From NCBI GenBank assembly GCA_964016875.1, contig OZ024735.1, positions 1,365,501 through 1,429,500 of the forward strand: a DNA stretch of 64,000 nucleotides. The letters are read 5' to 3'. Under the pieces are notes generated by a model. The model searched no databases. It saw only the letters and a list, made by a program, of their open reading frames with translations, and was not told the origin of the DNA. Position numbers and translations under genes: made by a program. Positions within the stretch are counted from its first letter, which is position 1, and each line of letters begins with the position of its first letter. Shown piece by piece: positions 56,820-64,000 of the stretch. The stretch comes from Fallopia convolvulus. Lineage: Eukaryota > Streptophyta > Magnoliopsida > Caryophyllales > Polygonaceae.

Positions 56820-59800
56820 TTACTGATTCTTCATGCTTAGTCTTGTACGTTTTGCAATCGAACCATTGCCGGATCCAGTCAAATTCTCTGGTAACCCACG
56901 TTTGCTTTTGCAGGCATTTGCACTGCTCGTTTCATCTTCAATCTTTACATCAATTTTAGCAGCAACTGCATAGTTCAAGCTTCTGCTGTGCTCATCTGAA
57001 TGGGGAATGGAAGCAGATTTTTCACCTGCACATGCATATGCTCAATTACAGTTACCATGTTAAAGAAGAAATGCTACACGGGGCAAAATCAAAACAAGAT
57101 CCATATAATAGGTTCTTTTGGTAATACAAACAATCCATAGTTGGCAAGAAAAGCCATCTCCCTTCCACATTTTCCAAACAAATAGTCTTCTTACACATCA
57201 AAATTCAACCACTCAAGCAAGTAACATTTAAATGAAAAGGAAGCATCATATATACCTTGATTATTGCTTGCAAGATCTTCTCGCTGTGACACTTCTGCGT
57301 CTTCTTTTGATTTTACAACCCTCTTACTGTTCAGTATCTTAATCTTATCTTCCAAGCAGTCATTTTCTTGCACTAAAACCTGGATCACTTCATCCTTCTG
57401 CGTGATTTCCTCCTCGAGCTCCCGTTTCTCCCTCTCTAAAATCCCAATTTTTTCGACAAGCTTCGAAATCTCCTTCTCAGCTTCCTCCGTCATAGTCCTC
57501 TTCGCAGCTTCTATGTCAATCTTCTCCTTCAATATCCTCTCGATCTCACTCCTCTCTCTGTTTGCATATTTGGCCTCCATTGCATTATTCTCCATCTCTA
57601 AGACCTCAATTCTATGCACAAGCTCTGTAATTTTCTTCTCCTTGGCTTCCACAACAATCTTCTTATTCAAAACAATCTCCTTTTCACTACTTATCTCCCT
57701 CTCCAACTTAAAAACTTCAGCCTCCATTTCTCCCTTCTCCTTTTCCAAAACTCCAATCCTCAGAAGTAACTCCTGAGCCTTCATCTTCTCATCCTCCTCC
57801 AACATCTTCGCCCGAGCTTCATAAAAAAGGATTAACAAATGAATGACTTTTTAAGTGTCAAGATTAACACTGGAAGCTATTGAGTCATTCAACTCGATGG
57901 CTACCAGTGTTATGGATTAACAAATGAATGACAAATGCATGACTCACAAAATTAACACTGGTAGCCAACTAGTTGAGGCTTGATGTGTCAAGAATCAAGA
58001 TTCAAAATATTAGAAATCTGTATGAAAATCCATTTAAGTCTGTCAAGCTGTCTGTTGAAAGAATTAAATATTGAATGAATGTAAACATGACAAGATAAAA
58101 TCTATATTTGAAGAGGTATTAAATCAAAGATGAGTCCGGTGAGTTGAGTTAGTAGACAGAAAACAGTACATCAAGCATGATGCTGATTATCCTCATCTAA
58201 TATGTAAGAGATATTACTTTTTACTTGAAAATTGGACCTACAATTATAAAATGTAGGTTAAGACACAAAATTAACACTGGTAGCCATCGAGTTGAGGTTT
58301 GAAGTGTCAATAGTCAACAAGTCTCTCCTTATTTTTATTTTCACTGAGTTCAGTTCAAACTCAGGACCACTTTGCTAAGCATCTCTAACATTATAACCAA
58401 CCAAAAGAACCATAAAATTAAGCTAGCTCTTCCCATTGTAGAGAATAATCTGAAAAGGGAAGTGAGGGATAATCAAATAGCAAACCAAATCAATTTACCC
58501 TTGATTTAGATGATTAAACTTTAGAAAGACGTGAAAAAGATATCCATCGCACGAAGAGATCAAGAGTTCTAGCAAGAAAGATGACAAGGGAAATTAATGG
58601 AAGCATATGCTATAGTGGAGGATACCAATGGCATTTCATAGAAATATATGAACTCACAATGAAACAACAAGACAACATGATGAATATAGAGCCACAGTCC
58701 AAGTACCTGAGATTTGCACATCATCATTTCCCTTGCCCTGCTTGCCCACATGAGATGCAGATGTAACCCCTGTAAACTTGTTCACAGCTTCTTCCATTTC
58801 GAGGACCCAGTCTTGCAATTCCTCTTTAATCTTTATCTTTTCGCTATTCAAATGCTTATTTCTCTCGACTAACATTTTAATTTCACTATCTTTGCACTCC
58901 TTAAGAGCCTTGGTCTGGGCCTCAGCAGCCTTCAATTTTCCCACTACTTCATCATAACTGAGTGCAGCTCTCTTTGCAGCCACATCCAGACCCATCTCTA
59001 ACTTCCTCTTCTCATCCTCTAAATGCCTGCATGTATCCTCAATCTTCTTCACCTCCTCGATCCACTTCCTCACTTCAGATTCTGTGGCCATCTTGTCCTT
59101 GAAAATCCTCTTGATCTCTTCACTCTTCTCTCTATTCTCCTTCTCCAAGACATTAATTCTCTGACCTAGCTTCAAAACCTTTTTCATATTCTCATCCCTC
59201 ATGGCCCCCTTCTCAGCTTCGTTTGTCCTCTCTAAAACCTTGATCCTCTTCTCAAGCTCGACATTCTCGGTTTTGAGAGCCTTATTCCCCTCGAGAATTC
59301 TCAAAGTTTCCCCCTTTTCACTCTCCAAAGCTTCAATTCTCCGAACAAGCTCTTGATTTTGCATCTCCATAGCCAACTTCTCACTGACAACTCTCTCCGA
59401 GTCCTGGCTTTTCTCCATTTTCAACTTGGAAATTTCAACCTTCATTTCTCTATTCTCTCTTACCGAAGCTTCAAACCTAGAAACCAACTCATGGAACTTC
59501 ATTTTCTCCTTCTCCTCTAATCAGAAAACAAAAATAAATAAATAACTTAATCAGAAACAAGTCATTATTTATTCATGATGTCAAGAGGTATTAAATTTCA
59601 AATGAGTGAGTCAAAATTCATTCCGAGTACCTGAACTTTGCAAATCTTCATCTCCCTGAAAAATAGCCCCCCTATTCTTATCCAAATTCTCGGTGTTCTT
59701 GACCAACACTTTATATGTACCATCTCTGTACTCCTCGATAGTAATCTCCTCAACTGTAATCTCTTCGATGACGGCCTCTGTTGCCTCCACAGCCTCATGA

Positions 59801-60177
59801 CCACCTCTCATGGCAGCTTCTAGATCCATCTCCAGCTTCCTCTTTTCGACCTCTAACCGCCAGCATTTCTCCTCAGCCTTCTTTACCTCCTCATCGCAAT
59901 TCCTCCCTCGACATTCAAATTTATCCGTCCTTTCCTCTCTATCCTTGATCGCCTTAACCCCTTCCTTTAGGAGTACGATAAGCTCGTCCCTTTCCTCGGA
60001 TTGGTCCCCCGTTTCCACATACTGGTCCTTGATCGACGTTGCTTCTCCCCTGAGTTTGGATTCATCCAGATCCAGGCAAGGCTTCTGTGGCTCCTCATCG
60101 TCCTTCAACCCGTTGCTTTCTGCTTCCTGTTCAATCGTCCAATTTTCCGAATCCACAGCTGAATCATCCCTCTCCAT
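56820..60177 (-). CDS. Coiled-coil protein of unknown function, 4 coding exons, 707 aa
   Basis: Coding exons (minus strand): 60177-59631, 59516-58707, 57816-57256, 57025-56820. All introns are GT-AG and phase 1, and the 2124 nt end in TAA. The first ATG after a likely 5' UTR intron (donor near 60317, acceptor near 60209) is used. The protein is acidic and basic by turns and almost wholly coiled coil. Exons 2 and 3 each start with a similar module (EEKEKMKFHELVSRFEA; EARAKMLEEDEKMKAQELL), repeated as R/VRIEALE-, QRINVLEKEN- and VEKIGILERE-like heptads, so the gene grew by internal duplication. The last exon is not coiled. It carries basic patches (ACKSKRGL, IAKRTRL) that may be nuclear localisation signals. 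I do not recognise the family; a structural or nuclear scaffold role is only a guess. Confidence 0.85.
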
Positions 60178-60820
60178 CTTCTGAGGCGCGCTAACTCCAC
60201 CTTCACCTGCAGATGGTTTTTTTTATTGGGGAAACTCGTAAAAATACTCGACCTGTAGGGAACTAGTGTGTAGAATTATCAAAAATCCAAACCCTAGCTA
60301 ACAGCTTAGTTACCACGACTGAGAGCGACGATCGGCGAGGCGGACATGGCCGGATGCACAGTGTGGTGAAGAGGGGCGACCGGTGAATGCTTCTCTCGAA
60401 GCTTCCTACATTTCGGTAAGAGGAAAGTGAGAAGTTTCTCAGGAAAAAGGACAAAGAGTCGGACGGAGAGGGGTGATTTTCAAATTTCATTGCCATTTTT
60501 GGTAAGAGAAAAAATGGTGGTGGTGGTGGAGTGATGAAAGGTCGAACGAAAGAGAGCATTTTGCACGATAATGGAAAATGCTGAGCACCGAGTTAACGGC
60601 CGATTATGGGACCACAAGCCTCCACCTGGCAAATTAATGACTAGCATCTACACTTAATTAATTACACTTTGATCGAGTTATACTATATAGGGCTTGCTAC
60701 ACTTCTTACCAAAAGCAACTTTTTAACAAAAAAGTATATTTTTTATATTTTTTAAAGCAAAAAATATAACTACACTTCACACATTTCAATGTAAATATGC
60801 ATATTTTTTACTAAAATTTA
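60178..60820. other. 5' UTR and promoter side of the coiled-coil gene
   Basis: On the minus strand, 60560-60317 looks like a non-coding first exon. It has ATGs in other frames and a (CAC)n stretch, followed by GTAACTAAG (donor) and, at 60209, CTGCAG (acceptor). Beyond 60600 the DNA is AT-rich up to the MITE. Confidence 0.5.
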
Positions 60821-61256
60821 CTCCCTCTCTCCGTCCCATAATGTTTGTCCATCTTTCCATTTCGGTTGTCCCAATAAGTTTGTCCATCTTTCAAACTTTC
60901 CATTTATATCATACTTTTTTTACCATATTACCCTTATTCAATCTTATATATTACCCCCATTATTCACCTTTCCCATCAACTTTATTACTTTTTTCTATAA
61001 AATTACAAAATTACTCTCATCCAATCTTATATATTACCCCCAATTATCCACCTTTCCCATCAACTTTATTACTTTTTTCTATAAAATTACAAAATTACCC
61101 TCATCTAATCTTATATATTACTCTCAATTATCCACCTTTTCCTTCAACTTTATTACTTTTTAAACTTTTTATACCCTAATTTATTCAACTTTTCAACTTT
61201 GTATTAATTACCGTACCAATTGTACTTTATGGACAAACAATTTAGAACAGAGGGAG
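60821..61256. mobile_element. Stowaway-like MITE with internal tandem repeats, 436 bp
   Basis: Starts CTCCCTCTCTCCGTCCCATA and ends with the inverted ...GAACAGAGGGAG, with TA on both flanks (60819-60820 and 61257-61258). Inside, a unit of about 85 bp (CTTATATATTACCCCCA, then CCACCTTTCCCATCAAC and AAAATTACAAAATTAC) occurs about three times, enlarging the element beyond the usual Stowaway size. Confidence 0.85.
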
Positions 61257-63688
61257 TACTTTTTATTTAGTAAATAGAGCAAGCCCATAGTCTCATCAGT
61301 CTGTCTAAAGGAGTATTTTTTCACCAACTTCCTATAAATTTTCACAAGTGTTAATTATTAGTTTATTACTAATACTTTTAAACTACTATTGTTAATAATA
61401 TTTTTTAGATCAAGCTTATTTTGACTAATTGATATTTATGATAATTAAAATAATAAATACTTATGTCCCTAAAATAATAGCATATCATTTTTTAATAACT
61501 TAAAATAATTGTTTATTTAAGCAAAAAGTTAAAATAAAACCCGTGAATATAATAAATTTAAATCAATATATATCTTCTAAACCTGAAATACTTTTGGTCA
61601 GATTCGTCATTATAAATTTATATCCCAGACAACCTATCTCTAATAATGATTTTTTAATAAATTATATATTATGTAATTCTATTACCTTATAGAATTTCCA
61701 ATTTTATCCACTCACCTTACTTAATATTTTTATTTATCAATTTTATATGAGATTGGATTAATTTTTAACTCTATCCATTATTTTTATCTTTGTTCATGTT
61801 CATTATATTATAATATTTAATTATCTTATATCCATTATCCATATAGTATAAATAAAATATACTACATAAGAATTTATATATATTTTTTTCAATTTCTATG
61901 AGATTGGATAACTTTTTCTCTCTACCATTAATTTTTATCTTTGTTCATGTTCATTATATAGTAATATTTAATCATCTTCTATCCATATATAGATAAATTA
62001 TACTACATAATTGATCGTATGTTTTTTTTTTCACGGTTACGGTTTGTACGTATAATATTTATAAAATTATATTATATGGATAACGAAATTTGCAAAAAGT
62101 ATAGTTAAAATTGATCAATTGTAAAGATTACGATTTGTCGTACGGATATTAACTTTATCGTGAAATTTTTTTCATTATATTCTAATATTTAATTATCAAT
62201 TTGGTATGATTATCAATTTGAAAATTTGGTACGAGTTTTCATTATTTTTATTTTTGCACATGTTTATTGTAAAGTAAATGATAGTTTTTTTGTAGATAAG
62301 ATAGGTATAATTTTTTAGAAATATCCTTATATATATATATATATATATATCAATTTAATCAAAATTTAACAAATACAAAGAAATAATACAATAATTCTAT
62401 CCAAATGTATGACACAAAAAAATACTAATATATTATAGTAAAATAGATAAGTTTTTTATTATCCATAAATATGATAAATATAAAATTATTTTTTATAGCT
62501 TTTCTATATATACGTATAATTTTAATATTAATTTTTTATCCATAAATATGACAAATATAAAATAGTAATATCATATCCCAACTATCCTTTTCTACTTCAA
62601 AATCCCATAATAAATTAATTTAATATATCTAAATGAAATAGATAACTTTATATATATAAGTATAAAATATGGACCATATTTCAATTTACGGGTTTTCAAT
62701 ATTAAATTTTCATATTTTTTTATATTAATTTTTATTTTAAATTATACTAACGTTTTTAATTAATATGAACCATATTTTTAATCATGTATTTTTATATTAA
62801 TTTCGAATTTTTATATTAATTTTTTGTTTATAAGTATGTTAATGTTTTTAATGAATATTGACCATATTTTCATATTAATTTCTAATTTTTCAATATTAAT
62901 TTTATATGCTTAAGAATGATAAATTTTTAAATTTTCTATGTCGGATTTTATACATTAATGTTCTATCCATAAATATGATAGTTAAACACAATATTGTCAT
63001 TAAATTTAAGTTTCAAGTACCATAGTTTTAGTTACGAAATTGTTTATATTAATATTGCATCCATAACTATGCCCACACTTTTTTAATTAATATGAACCAT
63101 GTTTTTAATTCTAGAATTTATATTAACTTTTAGATTTTAGTAGATTAATTTTTCATTCACAAATATGACAACTTATAAATTTTCTATCTATAAGCATGAT
63201 GATTTTTATACCATTTTTATATTAATAAGTATGACAATTTTTTAAGTAATATCGGTATAGATATGTTATGTTTTACAATATATTAATTTTCTATTCATAA
63301 GTATGTTGATTTTTTATACTACGGATCCCTTAATAAATAAATAAAAAATTATTGATCCCTTAATGTTAAACCAGTTAATCGGGTCAGTTCTGGTTCGGTT
63401 GAGTACAAGTTCATGTCATTAAAATTTACGGGTTGATTGAGTCAATTCATTGAGGTTTTTGTTCGGATTCGCGTCAACCCAATAAGTTAAGAACGTTAAC
63501 TTTTGTATGATTATTACAAAAATATTATAAATAACATTTTTAAGTATAAGATAATATACGTATTCATTTTAATAATAAAATATATTATTATAATTAACTT
63601 AAATGTTTATAATATTGTTTTATTATATAAATTATAATACATATATCATATTTAAATAATATATTATCATTTTTATTTTAAAAAGTTT
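61257..63688. other. AT-rich DNA, probably Helitron body
   Basis: No gene. A unit with TATGAGATTGGAT, then TTTTTATCTTTGTTCATG and TAATATTTAAT at 61745-61870 recurs at 61907-62010. Further motifs (ATCCATAAATATGA, AATATGAACCATATTTTTAAT) repeat through 62430-63260. This is probably the interior of the Helitron that ends at 63715, whose 5' end I could not place. Confidence 0.45.
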
Positions 63689-63715
63689 CCGGGCAAGGCC
63701 CGGATCATCAACTAG
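63689..63715 (+). mobile_element. Helitron 3' terminus
   Basis: Hairpin CCGGGC-AAG-GCCCGG (63689-63703), then ATCATCAA and CTAG|T (63712-63716). This is the canonical Helitron 3' end. The matching TC 5' end is not identified. Confidence 0.75.
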
Positions 63716-63843
63716 TTGTAAACTAAAAGAAAATCCATAATGTCGAACTCTACTAAAAAGATAAGATCACACATGTTACATGTACACAGATTATACGAGG
63801 AGATAATTACAATATGATTGCAACTAGTAAAACTAGGAATTAA

Positions 63844-64000
63844 TTTTTTTTTGTTCCGGGAACGGAGCAAGAGCTTCTGCGGTAGATTTTATTGATTAAT
63901 TAACAATAGAGTTTTCCATATAGGGGATGAAAAAATTCACCTAAAGAGGCATTTAACTCTAAGGAATGGTTGGCAAGAGCATCCACAATTTTATTGGCGG
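63844..64000 (-). mobile_element. 3' end of a LINE (RNase H tail plus poly-A), cut by window edge
   Basis: The minus strand reads ANKIVDALANHSLELNAS, matching the C-terminal ANxxADxLA helix of the RNase H domain found at the end of plant L1-type ORF2 and related RVT_3 proteins. A TAA stop (63902-63900), about 45 bp of 3' UTR and nine A (T-run at 63844-63852) follow. The rest lies beyond the window. A host RNase H-like gene copy is a weaker alternative. Confidence 0.6.

Noticed and set aside
57264..57776. Ser/Phe/Ile-rich plus-strand frame of 170 codons
   Set aside because: It is the complement of the Glu/Lys-rich coiled-coil exon, a common artefact.

Overview
This is a nuclear chromosome segment of a flowering plant, most likely a eudicot. 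The evidence is spliced genes with GT-AG introns, plant-only protein families (GeBP/DUF573, an IMPA9-type importin alpha), an AT-rich background, and plant transposons (Tat and Reina Ty3/Gypsy elements, hAT, Helitrons, Stowaway-like MITEs, TTG-tailed SINE-like retroposons). No bacterial, organellar or CRISPR features were seen. I could not fix the species.

Four host genes can be rebuilt with every exon phase consistent. (1) 4401-9391 (+): an 11-exon importin alpha of IMPA9 type, 519 aa. (2) 17254-18099 (-): a single-exon GeBP/STOREKEEPER-type DNA-binding protein, 281 aa. (3) 51848-52485 (+): a 3-exon hotdog-fold acyl-CoA thioesterase (ACOT13-like), 159 aa. (4) 56820-60177 (-): a 4-coding-exon coiled-coil protein, 707 aa, of unknown function. 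They show no common pathway and are separated by transposon-rich DNA.

Layout. 1-2709: 5' part of a decayed Tat-like Gypsy element on the minus strand, cut by the window edge. 2710-4400: AT-rich DNA with chromovirus-like debris. 4401-9391: importin alpha, with a SINE-like insertion in its last intron. 10871-12965: a 2.1-kb TTG-tailed retroposon with 14-bp target-site duplications, containing a 498-bp foldback MITE. 13097-16321: degenerate Helitron DNA. 17254-18330: GeBP gene. 18599-18980: a MITE with 10-bp duplications. 20468-36397: a nested block, where a 3.05-kb hAT element (transposase with three stops) is split by a 12.9-kb Tat retrotransposon. That retrotransposon carries an antisense intron-containing ORF and a 43-bp minisatellite of about 37 units. 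37295-40003: LTR-like DNA and a minus-strand Helitron. 40167-46222: a second nest, a terminal-inverted-repeat transposon split by a complete 5.2-kb Reina-type chromovirus with GAAGA duplications. 46360-49428: a Helitron with internal tandem duplications. 51516-52485: a Stowaway-like MITE next to the thioesterase gene. 52486-55645: a repeat field rich in ATGAACC, containing a tRNA-like sequence. 55646-56015: a solo LTR candidate. 56820-60560: coiled-coil gene. 60821-64000: a MITE, AT-rich DNA, a Helitron 3' end and the poly(A) end of a LINE.

The transposon layers can be ordered. The hAT predates the Tat element inside it, and the TIR transposon predates the Reina element inside it. Compared by eye, the Tat LTR pair differs at about 14 of 855 positions and the Reina pair at about 13 of 300, so the Tat insertion is the younger. 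All autonomous elements are coding-dead. In several the damage is mostly in-frame stop codons rather than indels.
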